A stretch of DNA of 64,000 bases from NCBI GenBank assembly GCA_024760905.1, contig CM045745.1, positions 15,590,282 to 15,654,281 on the forward strand, given 5' to 3'. Each line of letters opens with the position of its first letter. Position 1 is the stretch's first letter. This document shows positions 1 to 29,240 of this stretch, piece by piece. This DNA comes from Plotosus lineatus (lineage: Eukaryota; Chordata; Actinopteri; Siluriformes; Plotosidae). Made by a program: the position numbers and the translations under genes. The notes under the pieces are model-generated. The model was not told where the DNA came from, ran no database searches, and saw only the letters and a program-made list of their open reading frames with translations.

Positions 1-309
1 CACTGATCCTAAGATTAGGGGTCCAAGCCCCACTCACCACAAGGTTGTCACTGTCCCCCCCCCCCCAGTGCAGCTAACATGGGTTATCAAAGGCCGTCCA
101 TGTCTTTCACTGTCTATGGTGTGAGGTTCATGTAAAAGAACCATTGATGACTTTTGACAAGACTAGCTGCAAAGCCATCAGCGTGTTTCTGTCCTGCGAT
201 GGCCTGGCGAGCCATCCAGGGTGTACTCTGCTCTCGCCCGGAGTCAGCTGGGATGGGCGCCAGCCTCCCTGCGACCCTAATTAGGATTAAGCGGTTACAG
301 AAAATGAGA
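1..309 (+). repeat. SINE-A copy 1, L-type tail, cut by window edge
   Basis: The copy begins inside the tRNA-like head and continues through the family body (GGGTTATCAAAGGCC, then CTGTCTATGGTG and AAAAGAACCATTG). It ends in the L2-type tail (CCTAATTAGGATTAAGCGG followed by AAAATGAG). It lies in a dysf intron upstream of the first exon seen here. A 12-base C run at 55-66 marks the unstable homopolymer of this SINE family. Confidence 0.85.
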
Positions 310-343
310 ATTTTTCAAATAGGGCATTAAAGAGCCCGAATAG

Positions 344-17238
<16,895 letters not shown>

Positions 17239-18484
17239 GCAGGGGAATTTGAGAAGACTGAAAGAAAAGATAAAGCTCAGTCCCCGCCCTCGCACCTTGG
17301 ATCGTTATGCCAAATACATTTCAGTATTCACACGTCTCTGTCTCTCTTACCGTGTCCCTGTAGGATAATCAAGTCGTATCAGCTTGGCCATTGTGTATGC
17401 GCTCCCAGACCGCTATGCTGCTCCTACTGTTATCTGCTTCGACGTGAATATCGGACAGGCGACAAGCGGATTTAATTGTAAACTGCTGTTACACATAGAG
17501 CAGCGTGTGAAATCATGTGCTTTAGCCTCTGATCAAGCCAACTATGCACGCAGAAACACCCGTTGACGTTGTTCGTAACTCTGAGCTCCCAGGCCCTGTT
17601 TGTGACCTCACCCTGAACTCGTTTCTCCTTCTGAAATCCATTTAACTCCCCATGTATACTTTTATCTCTTTCACTGATTTAAACCCTTCCTCATGCCGTC
17701 TGTCAAACTCTGGCCTTTTCACAGCCAGCAAATGGCTTCTTTCTGCCTCAGCACAGACAAAGACACAGAATTGCCTTCGCCTCCTCCTGTGCCTTCATCC
17801 CTCACCATCCACCCCTTTTTGTGCTTTACTAAGCACCGATGCTTTAAGTTAAAGGCTGGATTTGTCCTCTGAACTTGTAAGATCTGAGGCAACTTGCTTG
17901 TTAGTCAAGCTCCAGCTGTCAGCAGCCCTATGTTTATCTGATAACTATCAAAGCCTCCACAGATATTCCTCACTAAACGGACCTTGTGTCAGTTGTGAAC
18001 GAGGTAGAAGTGTGCGCGCGCGCTTATTTATACACGTGTATGGAGAACGCCTGTGTGAGATACAGGGAAGAAAAGTTTGTGGAGAGTTTAGTTTGTAATG
18101 TGCCTTTCAGTGTTCCAAAGCAAAGTAATGTGAGTGACTGTGGTCGCCGGTGTATAGCAACGAGTATGGAATCGCACGTGTGCATGTGGTGAGGTCAAGA
18201 CGACTTTAAAGGACTCGTAAAAAGGCGATCAGTGTGATAAAACATACTGACAGAAGTAGGTTGTGTGCTATGCTCCCTACGGTGTTTAGTGAAACACAAG
18301 CTCTGGGGTCAAAGCACGGCCACTGGAAGGGTCAATTGGATCCTAGTGCAGGGTTCTAAAGTGTTGCACCGCTTACATAAGATCGACCTTTGAGAGTTCG
18401 GAGGGGTTAGCAGTGTATTTATCCGATGGCCAGAGCTATGCGGCGTCATTCTAGACAGGAACGTTCAAGAGATTCAAGCTAATC
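17239..18484 (+). other. dysf: Probable dysf 3' UTR and flank
   Basis: This follows the stop codon directly and is free of transposons, as expected for a 3' UTR or proximal flank. I see no canonical AATAAA here. Weak candidates are ATTAAA at 20695 and AATAAA at 20728, which would imply an unusually long UTR. The transcript end is not resolved. Confidence 0.35.
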
Positions 18485-19107
18485 CAGTGCTTCTCAATTA
18501 TTTTCTGTAGCGCCCCCCCTCAGGAAGAAAAAACAGTTCATGCTCACCCACCAACTATAAATAGTATTATTTGTCTATAATATTGTTATTAGTACATCTC
18601 TGCATAACATCGTATCTTTACTCACATTAAAAACAAAAAAGAAATACAGTTCAACTTACAATAAAGAAAAACTTCATTAACATTGTTTTTAATCTGTAAT
18701 AGAAAAGATTTAAAGTGCACCAATGTGCCTGAAATTAAAAAAAAAAAAAATCCTTATTTAAATTCATTCAAATTATTTTTGTCTCAATATCTCCGTCTCT
18801 CTCTCCGCCTTTCTCTTCGCTCCTGTTAGAAATTTTTCCGTGTTGTTTCTTGAGGGGTTGTTTACTGCACTTCTTATTGTTTGCTCGTGCGAAAAACCGC
18901 TACACCATAGCACAACAATGAGAGCACCACTGCCAACTAGTGGCGCGGAGGTGCAATTACACTTAATTCTTGTACACAATTCCATAAAAGCATGTTCCCC
19001 AGGGTCATTTGCGTTCTCCCTGGCATCACACCGCGCCCCCCCTGGCATCACACCGCGCCCCCCCCTGACATCATATCGGGGTGAGCCCTACTATTTGAGA
19101 AGCACTG
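18485..19107. mobile_element. hAT-like MITE
   Basis: The terminal inverted repeats are CAGTGCTTCTCAAT and, as the complement of the right end, CAGTGCTTCTCAAAT. GCTAATC occurs on both sides (18478-18484, 19108-19114), with an eighth base differing, in keeping with the 8-bp duplication of hAT elements. No transposase remains. GCATCACACCGCGCCCCCCC-type units repeat near the right end. Confidence 0.75.
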
Positions 19108-19114
19108 GCTAATC

Positions 19115-20266
19115 TCAACGAATTGCTCTAAAACTCCCCATATTTTTAAAAGAGGCCGAGACTGTTTTAAATTTATCATACAAGGAAAGGGACTTGAAGA
19201 AACATGAACAATTATATGATAATATTCAATTTTTAAAAAAAATGTGTTTCTCCTCTGTGCACTGTATTCAAACTAAGTAAAACTCGTATATATTTGTGCT
19301 AATGTTGTACACTCTGAGTCCCAAAATACTTGAAATGGCTCATTTTGCAGGACAATTGTTGATATACATAGTCTTGGGTTTATTCAGCCAAAATAACTGA
19401 GGGTTACAATTTACCCAAAGAATGAATAGCTATTATGTCAATGTTATGCCTTGTTAAAGTTACACAACATGACAATCCTGCCTGTTACTATTTCTGTGAA
19501 TACTGCTGTTACTCTGAACACAACATGCTGCACTATCTTTAATCTAATAATGAATGTGTTGGAAATATGTTGGCTTTAATCCCTTATAGGGATAAATCCC
19601 TGTGCCTAAAACTGTATGCGCATTCTTTTTCAGACAATATATGGTTACAACATAGCAATATTCCACTAAAAATATTATACCATTGTCTTTTGTTGCATCA
19701 AGACCTACATTAAATCTTCTTTTAAAAATGGTGTATACACGAAGCACATTCCTCATGTTCAGGTTTTTATAAGTCGAGCAGCTTTGCAGTCGCATTCGTG
19801 TCCATTTGAATTTAAGTGAGCTGCTTTTAATGCCAAGTGTTTCTGGAGCTTGCTCACTTGTTGTCATATCTGTATTGCTGTGTACGTGTTCAAAATCAAA
19901 AGTAATCAGTATAAACTACCTGATTCCACAGTCCACATATACTTTGGGATTAAATTTAAAAAACGAGACAGTGTTGGTATTCGCACAGCTAGAAACTAAG
20001 CCATATCGTCATTAGCCAGTCTTAGAATCTTGCTGAGCAGTGTAGTCCTGGAGAGTGTAGATGGTGTTAGCCTTATAAAAACACATTAACCAGCAGGAAC
20101 TTGGGGAAGGTGTGGTGCATGAATAGAATGTACTGGTTGTGCCATGTGGAATGGATGTCCACCAGACCCTGTCTCGCTGCCGTCGCCTTGCTGACGCTTC
20201 AACAGAGCTGGACTGCCTTGACATAAAAGAAGGAATTTAATCGACTGTGAATAGCACTGTCAAACT
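19115..20266. other. Unique-looking intergenic sequence
   Basis: No recognised repeat or exon in about 1.15 kb. Several short open frames lack any recognisable product. Confidence 0.45.
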
Positions 20267-20288
20267 GTGTGTGTGTGTGTGTGTGTGT

Positions 20289-20336
<48 letters not shown>
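20267..20336. repeat. (GT)n microsatellite
   Basis: About 34 GT units with one GGG interruption, ending in a G run. Confidence 0.95.
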
Positions 20337-20338
<2 letters not shown>

Positions 20339-20727
20339 GGGGGGTCTGTTCTTATTAACATGTGATTTACTTGTACAGTACAAAAACTTGGAGTATGAAC
20401 TATATAAACAATATTGAAGTGAATCCTGGTGAGGATTCTAAGTATTCACAGCTGGAACTATGAAATCGTTTCATGAATTCCTTCGATCCTGCAAAATTAT
20501 GTACCACGTGATAAATTGGACGCAGGTAGTTTTCATTTATAATTTAAATTCCATGCTAATGAGGAGGTGCTCTGTTTTTGGCTGAAGAACTGACAGTCAA
20601 AATTCATAAGTTATATTGATTTTACATTACTGCCTGCCAATAACAATGAAGCTATCATTATCCTGCCTTTTATTATGTTACTTCAGTATTTTCTATTAAA
20701 GTTTCTCCAGTTCAATATCGCTGCCTA

Positions 20728-20733
20728 AATAAA
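20728..20733 (+). promoter_or_regulatory. Candidate polyadenylation signal AATAAA
   Basis: AATAAA follows ATTAAA (20695-20700) in a plus-strand context 3.5 kb after the dysf stop. It is assigned only tentatively, because nothing links it to the dysf transcript. Confidence 0.2.
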
Positions 20734-20859
20734 AGAAGCTGAAATCATAACAAATAAGAAAGAAAAAAAAAAAACTCAGTTGGGATGCTAAATGGAATTG
20801 GTGCACCGAAAACATAATTATACAGGAAACGCTTCATTTTACAAATTGCTTTATCCTTT

Positions 20860-21150
20860 ATTAGTGTTGGATGAGACCGGAGCCCATCCCATTTGACTTT
20901 TGGTGATGGTGGAGTACACCCTGAATAACTCACCAGATGATCATGGGATCAACACTCACACAGCCAGTTACATTTACATTCACGCCTAGGGGCAGTCAAT
21001 AATATTCAATTAGCCTAAATGTGCATGGCTTTACACCGAGGAAACCAGAATCCCCGGAGAAAACCCACGCAAACACTCAGAGAACATGCAAACGCCATAC
21101 AGAAATGTTGTCAACCGCCATGGTGCTACCTTCCCCACCCCACCACCATG
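20860..21150 (-). repeat. SINE-C copy
   Basis: Minus-strand copy: the tail-side complement (GAGTACACCCTGAATAACTC) precedes the conserved centre (GGCAGTCAATAATATTCAAT, CCGGAGAAAACCCACGCAAA, AGAACATGCAAACGCC). The head is degraded. Confidence 0.7.
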
Positions 21151-21175
21151 CTGCCCACCTTGTTATAATAATAAT

Positions 21176-21540
21176 CTTTTTTTCCCCTTTCGGCTTTTTC
21201 CCTTTTTTCAGGGGTCACCACAGTGAATCATCTGATTTGCATGATTGATTTGGCATAGGTTTTTACATCAGATGCCCTTCCGAACACAACCCTTTAGCAA
21301 GGGGCAGAAACACGCTGACAGTTTTGCAGCTACTCTTTACGAAAGTCAGCAATGGTTCTTTTACATGAACCTCTCACCATAGACAGTCAGAGACATGGCC
21401 CGCCTTTGAAAACCCAGTTATCTGCACGGGGGGGGGGGGGGGGGGGGGGGCAGTGACAACCCTGTGGCGAGTGGGACTCGGAACCCCCCAATCCTAGAAT
21501 CAGCGAGCCAGCGCCCTATACCACTAGTCCACCACTGCCC
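21176..21540 (-). repeat. SINE-A copy 5, R-type tail, with 23-base G run
   Basis: A full-length minus copy: tail complement CCTTTCGGCTTTTTCCC, then CACAGTGAATCATCTGATT, body, and head with ACTCGGAACCCCCC. The homopolymer position of the family is expanded to 23 G at 21428-21450. ATAAT-rich repeats flank it. Confidence 0.9.
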
Positions 21541-21587
21541 TAATAATAATAATAATAAAGAATTAAATACTACACACACCAAAATAT

Positions 21588-22031
21588 AGGGATCCCTCGC
21601 TCCTTCACGCTTCAATTCATGTGGCTTCAGTGTATCACAGCTTTAAAAAAAAAAAAAATTTATCGAATTAAAAAAGTTAAGGAAAATGTCACAAAAAACA
21701 AGGCCAATTATGCCAAAAAACAACCCAAAATCTCCCATCAAAACTAGTTACATCATTGCATCTGTGCGCGCGTGTATGTATGTGTGTCTTCTTCTTCTCA
21801 TGCAATACCATCTGTATGTGTGTGTATTTATATTTTATTTACATCTTATGTTATTTTTTAAATGTTTAATTGTTATTATAAGCATTCATAGCATTGAATA
21901 TGTATTTATTTATATTATATACACATATACATGTATGTATACGTCAATCAGGGGGTGATCCACCTTTGTGGATTTTGATGGTCGCGTGAGAATCTTGGTC
22001 CCAATTAACCGCGGAAAGTGAGGGATCCCTG
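21588..22031 (-). mobile_element. pogo/Tigger-like MITE family T2, copy 1
   Basis: GGGATCCCTCGCTCCTTCAC on the left and AAGTGAGGGATCCCTG on the right form the inverted ends next to TA dinucleotides. The orientation is opposite to the copies at 37.8 and 38.9 kb. The interior shares CAATTAACCGCGGAAAGTGA with them. No coding sequence. Confidence 0.75.
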
Positions 22032-22034
22032 TAT

Positions 22035-22970
22035 CTTGCTTTTCAAGACAGAAATTTATTTACTATAAGCGTTATGTTCCAGAGGACTTAAACATGGCCC
22101 TTTACACTCACAAAAGAGCAGAAGAAAACAAGCAACAATGCTGTTATAAATTATACCAGTCAGCTGGTTATTTCTAACACTAAATAACACTGCATCCTTT
22201 ATGAGAATAATCTAATCATATATTACTGCAGAGAAAAACATCCTGCAGATTTATTGTTCAAAGAATTCAGGATGTGGTTTGATTAAATGTTACAGCAGCA
22301 TGTCAAACCACAACTTCTAAAAATCTGTTCTTTTTAGCTCTTTATCATCTTTTTTCTGTAACAGTTGTTTCACATTTTGCAAGATTTAGCACAATGACAA
22401 TACTTAGGAAAATCCTCATACTGCAGTGAACTCGTATTCCTTATTTGCACGTGTCTGACTATAAACCTCACTGGAATAATCTCAGGTGATATATCAGAGA
22501 AAAAGACAAAGTGGGTGACTAGGATTATGATGAGTGTTCGCACTGAGTCTTGCTCTGTAGGTGAGGATACACCTGTTTATTATTAAAGGAGATTGATCAC
22601 TTTAACTTTGCACGAGAACTGAATGCATCACATCACGGCTTGGGCGACCACAGAATGTACTTACCACGGAAAAGAAAGAATCTAAGCAGACTTCCCTTGC
22701 TCCCGCAGAAACTGAGTCTCACTCATACGTAGTGCCACATGCAACGATGTTGGGCCCCTTTCCATATATGGTAAAGTACTCTGTTGTCGATTTTGACTCA
22801 TTCACAAACACTCAAAATATAAATTTTGTTTAATTTATCAAATGAAGCAACAAAGATGTTGTTTTGTTTCATGATTGGTTTCCTTTAAAGTATAAAAATA
22901 TGGTAACATGGTAATCTTCCCTACTGATGACAATAATTTGAAGAAATTTATTTGATAAAAAGGGATTTTT
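22035..22970. other. Intergenic sequence, no element recognised
   Basis: About 940 bases without repeats or coding signal that I can identify. Confidence 0.45.
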
Positions 22971-22984
22971 TTTTTAGTATTTGT

Positions 22985-23325
22985 CATCCATTCATTCATT
23001 TTGTGAACTGCCTAATTCTAATTAGGGTCACATGAAGGCTGGCATCCATCCCAGCCGACTTCGGGTGAGAGCGGAGTACACACTGGACAACTCGCCAGGT
23101 CATCGCAGGGCAGAAACACGCTGACGGCGACGCAGCTACTCTTGTCAAAAGTCGGCAATGGTTCTTTCACACGCCTCACACCATAGACAGTGAGCAACAT
23201 GGCCGGCCTTTGGTAACCCAGTTAGCTGCACTGAGAGGACAGTGACAACTCTTTGAGAGTACGGCTTGAACCCTTAACCTTGGGATCAGTGATCCAGCGC
23301 CTTTGCCACCAGGCCACCATTGGAC
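22985..23325 (-). repeat. SINE-A copy 6, L-type tail, 13-bp target duplication
   Basis: The minus copy is flanked by TTTTAGTATTTGT at 22972-22984 and 23326-23338. Tail complement CCATTCATTCATTTTGTGAA; L-type diagnostic CTTGTCAAAAGTC in the body. Confidence 0.92.
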
Positions 23326-23397
23326 TTTTAGTATTTGTGATGATGTTGAAATGTAAATGTGTACCTAATTAGGCAGTAATTACTAAATTTTATATAT

Positions 23398-23645
23398 GAA
23401 ATGCGATAACAGGTGGGAGGGGACAGCAGTCCGTATCTTTGCTTGGTTCAATTCTCAGGTTAATGTCTACATGGACTTATCCACACGCCTACTGCGACCC
23501 ACATGGGCTTTTCCCATTTCCTCCCAACTCTGTATATAATGCTCATTCATGGGCTTCCAGGGTTCATTCCCACCTTTTGCCCAGTGCTCCATGGAAAGGC
23601 TCCAAATACAGTACATTATGTCCCTAATCAGGACTCACACCATCA
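23398..23645 (+). repeat. Degenerate SINE-C/L2-tail fragment
   Basis: Traces of the SINE-C centre and 3' part (CCCATTTCCTCCCAACTC, CCATGGAAAGGCTCC) are visible, but most of the copy has diverged. Confidence 0.4.
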
Positions 23646-23665
23646 CTGAAGATAATAATAATAAT

Positions 23666-24011
23666 GTCATCTTCCTTTCGGCTTTTCCCCTTTCACTCGG
23701 GAGTCGCCACAGCGAATCCTCTGAGTCGCATGTTTGATTTGGCAGAGGTTTTTACGTCGGATGCCCTTCCTGTCACAACCCTTTAGCAAGGGACAGAAAC
23801 ACGCTGACGACTTTGCAGCTACTCTTTACGAATGTCAGCAATGGTTCTTTTACATGCCTCTCACCATAGACTGTGACAGACATGGCCCGCCTTTGATAAC
23901 CCAGTTAGCTGCACTGGGGGGGGGGTTGGCAGTGACAACCTTGTGGAGAGTGGGACTCGAACCCCCAACCTTTGGATCCAGCGCCCTATTCCACTAGACC
24001 ACCACTGCCCC
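23666..24011 (-). repeat. SINE-A copy 7, R-type tail
   Basis: Full-length minus copy with tail complement CTTCCTTTCGGCTTTTCCCC and head complement GACTCGAACCCCCAACC. GAAGAT and ATAATAAT repeats flank both sides, and an (AAT)n array follows at 24012-24065. Confidence 0.9.
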
Positions 24012-24019
24012 AGAAGATG

Positions 24020-24065
<46 letters not shown>
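24012..24065. repeat. (AAT)n microsatellite
   Basis: About 17 AAT/TAA units adjacent to SINE-A copy 7. Confidence 0.95.
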
Positions 24066-24067
<2 letters not shown>

Positions 24068-24594
24068 TCTTTGCTCCAGTTAATGTCTTAATTGAGTTTT
24101 GCAAGCAGATAAATCACGTCTTACTTCACAAAAGATCTGAACCCCAAATATATTTAAAACCTCAATTACACTGCTATTAATTATATCTAACACATAATAG
24201 GCTTACACAGCAGCATGTGCTTCAATTTGGTTCTTGTAAATATGTCTTAGTAGTTTGTAGAGGAAATATTACTGCATAATAAATCATGGTGCTGAATGTG
24301 ACTCAATACCAAGTGAACCACAGCACACTGTCTCTGACTCACTGTAACCTGGTTACAATGGAGGGAAACATTCATATTACAGCTCCCAGAGCACACAGTA
24401 ATGTAGTGATATAATCGGCACCTACTAGGCTTTGCTTAGATTGCACCACATTTTGGCAGCATATTTTTTTTTTTTTTTTTTACAAAGTTACTGCTGTCCA
24501 ACAGGTCAAGTATAACCCACAGGTCCACATTAAAAAGTCATAATTGTGGGTGTACTGTCCATGAAATGCAATGTCTTTGGATGATTTAATACAT
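24066..24594. other. Intergenic sequence, no element recognised
   Basis: Ordinary sequence with a T run at about 24463-24481. Nothing else seen. Confidence 0.4.
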
Positions 24595-24942
24595 GGGGGC
24601 AGTGGTGGTCTATTGGTAGAGGGCGCTGGATCGCTGATCCAAAGGTTGGGGTTTCGAGTCCCACTCTCCATAAGGTTGCCACTGCCCCCAAACCACCAGT
24701 GCAGCTTACTGGGTTATCAAAGGCCGACCATGTCTCTCACTGTCTATGGTGAGAGGTTCATGTAAAAGAACAATTGCAAACTTTTGACAAGAGTAGGCTA
24801 CAAAGCCATCAGTGTGTTTTCACCCTGCGATGGCCTGGTGAGCTGTACGGGGTGTACTCTGCCCTCACCCGAACTCGGCTGGGATGGGTGTCAGCCTCCC
24901 CGTGACTCTAATTGGGATTAAGCGGGCACAGAAAATGATGAT
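24595..24942 (+). repeat. SINE-A copy 8, L-type tail, 15-bp target duplication
   Basis: The flanking repeats GATGATTTAATACAT (24580-24594, 24943-24957) are perfect. Head GGCAGTGGTGGTCTATTGGT, B box GGTTTCGAGTCC, L-type body (TTTTGACAAGAGTAGG) and tail TAATTGGGATTAAGCGGGC. Confidence 0.93.
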
Positions 24943-25039
24943 GATGATTTAATACATACAGTGGAAAAGTGCTAACTAACATGTGCATCAGCTAGAGATG
25001 TTCCATCAGAGATGTCTACGGCAAATTATGAGCATCTGT

Positions 25040-25458
25040 TGGTGGAACAAAGTAACCAACATTGAGGTCCTTTAACAGGCCAATCTAACATCGACTGGCA
25101 TTGTGAAGATATCAAGGCTGCGCTTGCTGGGACACTTCTGTAGGATGTCAGACAACAGACTCCCAAAACGCATTCTGTTTGGTGAGCGAGCTTGTGGCTC
25201 ACACGCCAAGGGCAGACCCAGAAAATGATGGATAGATGCCATTAAAGAGGACATGAAGGTTTTTGGCATTGGCACTGACTGGTATAAACTTGCACAATGC
25301 AGGCCAGACTGGACAGCAGCAGTCCATAGAGGCGCGATAATGGCAGAATCTGCTTCAGCAGCAAAGGCCATACAACAGAGACAGAGACAACATGCACGCC
25401 ACCAGTGTCCCCCATTGTCTCTTGAGACAGGGATTAAGAAGAAGCAGAAGATAGTTTA
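25040..25458 (+). mobile_element. LINE remnant, RT-distal C terminus
   Basis: Broken frames read FHQRCLRQIMSICWWNKVTN, then RLRLLGHFCRMSDNRLPKRI and AKGRPRK-WIDAIKEDMKVF. This is the C-terminal segment that follows the RT palm in jockey/I-like LINEs, ending in an alanine/arginine/glutamine-rich tail and a stop at 25457. It differs from the RTE copies and from the 9-10 kb element. Confidence 0.6.
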
Positions 25459-25614
25459 GGTGGCACAGTGTACGCTGGCCTTGCGATGAAATGGCGAGAT
25501 ACTCTGGGCGTGCCCTGCCTTTACCCATAGCCACCCTAGATAGGCTCCATCCTTCCCGCAACCCTAGAAGATTTAAATGGCTTGGTAAGTGAATGAATGA
25601 ATGAATGAATGAAT
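25458..25614 (+). repeat. L2-type tail (SINE-C or LINE2 3' end)
   Basis: CTTGCGATGAAATGGCGAGA, GATAGGCTCCATCCTTCCCG and the (GAAT)n ending at 25592-25614 are the standard fish L2 3' tail. Confidence 0.65.
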
Positions 25615-25788
25615 AGTGTGGGCCAAGCTTCTAGAATAAAATCTAAAGATTCATGTATCCTTGATATCAGTCAGTTGAAGTTCAGTGCAGTGATGTAAAC
25701 CAGACTGTCAATTTAAATCAATTTCAATCTGATTAGTTGTATCCACAGTTTAAAAATCTCTTTTATCCTTTCACCAGGCCTATAAGGT

Positions 25789-26101
25789 TCGGTTCAGTTC
25801 ATTTTCTAGAAACACTTAATCCTAAGTAGGGTCACGGCGAGGCTGGCGCCCATCCCAGTCGACCCCGGGCAAGGGTAGAGTACACCCTGGACAGCTCGCC
25901 AGGCCATCGCAGTTGAAAGTCAGCAATGGTTCTTTTACATGAACCTCACACCATAGACAGTGAGAGACATGGCCGGCCTTTGACAACCCAGTTAGCTGCA
26001 CTTGGGGGGGAACAGTGACAACCTTGTGGAGAGTGGGACTCGAACCCCCAACCTTAGGATCAGTGATTCAGCGCCGTATACCGCTAGGCCACCACTGTCC
26101 T
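25789..26101 (-). repeat. SINE-A copy 9, L-type tail, 12-bp target duplication
   Basis: Flanks GGCCTATAAGGT and GGCTTATAAGGT differ at one base. A deletion in the body joins CGCAG to TTGAAAGTC, removing about 40 bases around the tail-body junction. Confidence 0.88.
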
Positions 26102-26113
26102 GGCTTATAAGGT

Positions 26114-26392
26114 GCTCTTGGAGGAAAAAAGTCCTGGTGAAAAGGTTTTAATTAAAAAAAAATCCTTATAAAGGAAATGGATTCCTTATGGCACGGTTTT
26201 ATCAAAGAATGTATTTTGGATGTAAAATTGATATTGGATTGGCCTGAGATACGAGAACCATAGAAGGCTGTATTTACAGAGAAAATGAGGATGAGAGATG
26301 GCCTGATGCACTGGCCTATTTTAGAACTTGTCCAGTCAGCAGATGCCTCTATATAATTGTATTTTGATGGCCTTAAAGTTTTCCTTAATTAC

Positions 26393-26438
<46 letters not shown>

Positions 26439-27347
26439 CCCTTTTCCCCCATTCCTACATCTATGTGTGTGTGTGTGTGTGTGTGTGTTCCTTGTGTTAA
26501 AGTTTGGGTATGTTATTTCAGCCTTGGTGAACTTCCTGTGCTCCTTGACCATTGTCCATTGAGTATGTGGGTGGGAGGCAAGAGTCATGCCTCAACTCAA
26601 CTCTCATACTTCCTACAGTATACAGGGAAATGGATCAAATGTCTCCGAGTTAGTCATTCGAATAAATGTAGTTATACATTTAACATGGAGAAGATGCTGA
26701 TTTCGATCTGGTATCCTTAAATGCCTTCCTTGTGTTCTTATGATCATCAAATCTTTATTTACAGGGTTGTTCTGTTTGTTTTTAAAATGAGGTTTAAGAG
26801 TGTTTTCGTAAAAGGTATGTTTAAAATTTATTTACCTGCATAGCTGGTGGATTGCTCATCTTATACCACAATTACAAAGAAAAAATCTCGTTAGATTCTC
26901 ATGTAAGAAAATGTTTTATTGTCTCTAGAATGAGATCATGGAAAAATCCAGACATCTAAAAGCTGCACCTATTAAACAACATCTACTAACTTGGCATGGG
27001 AAAGCCTTTTGAAATTAACCCCCAGTCACTGTAGACCAAAAGGTCCAGTATCACACAAATTAAAGTAACGGATTAATAGTTCTCAAACAACAGAGATGTC
27101 ATAAGTGGGTGATTTGGGATATGGAGGCCGTCCCATTAGCCATCTCTGGTATTGCAGCTAAAGGCTTAATCGCTTCAGTAAACGGCCTCTTAAACTCAAT
27201 TCAGCAATCATACACATAGTATTAACTCTTTTTATACGTAATTATCAACAGAATAAACAACCAGGAATTTTTCACTCCGAAATGGAAAAAGCTATATAAT
27301 TTTATGAGCCACACAACAACAACAACAGGGGATTTTTGTGTGCATGC

Positions 27348-27385
<38 letters not shown>

Positions 27386-28100
27386 TGAGCCCTATTTTTT
27401 TTCCCTTTGATCTCCATACAGATAACAATGAACTGAATTTAAATGTACTTACCGCTACACATCTGATGTTTTGCAGTCCTCTTGACCAAGATTCAGGTGG
27501 ACCCTAAGTATTATTCAAGATTAAAATTTCCCTGTGCTGAGAAAAAAAAAAAAAAAAATCATAATTTGGATAAAATTCAAGATTGTTTTGCCTTTAACTG
27601 GCCGGGTCACCCTGCATTGCACTCTGCACCATGCAATGCTTTCTAAAGCCTATTATAAGAATTCTACCCAAGGAGTGGTTTTATGGCACTGTGAATGTAA
27701 TTGTTTGCCTGTTTTATGCATTCTGCAAGCAGTGGGGTGGCATCCACACACAAACACACACATGCACACACACCACATAAAACTCAAATTCACACAAAAC
27801 AGTAAGCATACTTTTGAGAATGCCGTGGTTTGTGGTCTCCTGAGTTTGCCACCCTGATAGTGAGCTTGCTCCTGTTAGGGCCCTGTCTGGCACTTCTACC
27901 TCCCACAGAGACCGGGAGACATCAGGCCTAAAAAACAAATGACTAAAACATGTGATTAGATATGGTATAGTAAGCATAAAGGAAGTGCAGAGGGAAAAAA
28001 ATACAGTTGTGAGGCCTGCTGAAATTTGTTTGTGAACACATGTGTTAATATTTGAAAATAATATTTATGATAAATTTGCAAATCAATTTAGAATAATGTT
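26114..28100. other. Intergenic sequence with two small microsatellites
   Basis: (CT)20 at 26397-26437, (GT)n at 26463-26488 and 27345-27380. I find no gene or transposon in these 2 kb. Confidence 0.45.
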
Positions 28101-29240
28101 TAGAAGTATGTATTGTCTGGAAGAAATAAAAGTATGTAAACTGTTAAACACTTTGATCTTTGTAAACATGACCTTATAGAACCTTCTATTATGGAAGACA
28201 AGTGTGTGGCCTGTGGCTGCTCAGTTGGGGTATCAGTCTCATGTTGTGATGTCTGGGAACTGAACTTTACTCAGACACCATCTATTTCCTTTCATTACAT
28301 CAAGAGGAAGCATTAGAGGTCAACTTGCAGGAACTGAAAAAATGCCCACCTCTTTGATGTTGCATTGTGGGATTTTAACTGTGCCCTTCATTTTCAGGCA
28401 TTTCCTCTTTTAACTCGTTATTTGGTTTAGCCCAAGAATCGAGTTTGGACAATATGTCCTTTTGTTGTGGGCAGCTACATTGTCATCCCCAGTGGCATTC
28501 AGTTTTACCACTTCATTCTTTTGGCCTCATGATGTGTGCCCGCAGCCCTTTCCTTTACCCTGAGGTTTTAGCAAAGCGGCAGGCTGAACTATGCCTAGCA
28601 CAAAAGATGTTCTCATTTATATAGACAATTACAACAAATAAATTTCCATTTCAAGGATGAAATTTTTCATTGTAGCCATGAAAATGACATCGCTCTTCAG
28701 CAGCCATAAGCAGTTGCTCATTAGAGTTTTTTTCTCAAGGAGTAGAAAAAGTAAGTAATGCACTGTTCATGAATGAATTTCCAAGCTCTGGTGAGACACC
28801 ATCCAGACATCATGCCAGTTCAGCTCTAAAAATAATAAAATCACATAATTTGATAATGTTTACTGTCCAAGTTCCTTTGATGATGAAGAAGCAATGTGTC
28901 TCAATATAAATTCCAGGAATAGTTTGACTGTTATGATGAGGATTTGGCTTGTAACGCCTGGCCTGAAGTCAGTTTGGTCACTATAATTTCACCACAGCCA
29001 GTACAGCATGTTCCCAAGAACTATCCTTCAGCAGAAAGGAAACCAAACCCCAGGTTTTATTCCAGGAGAAAACTCCATTTGGGACTTGAATGGTACTTTA
29101 CCAGAAGATGTCTTTTTTTTTCAGTCATATGGAAGACATTTCAATCATTCCTTTTACCAATCTATTGAAGCATACATGCCAGACTTGGAACAATAAATGA
29201 AAAATAGTTTCATCAAGCAGTAAGGTGGTCAACGTCTCCT
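28100..29240. other. Transposon-free block with overlapping open frames
   Basis: About 1.1 kb without any repeat. At the right end two overlapping plus-strand frames (28944-29168 and 29008-29196) are open, one reading PGENSIWDLNGTLPEDV and QSYGRHFNHSFYQSIEAYM. I recognise no family and see no convincing splice sites. It could be a conserved non-coding element, a lineage-specific exon or chance. Confidence 0.25.
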
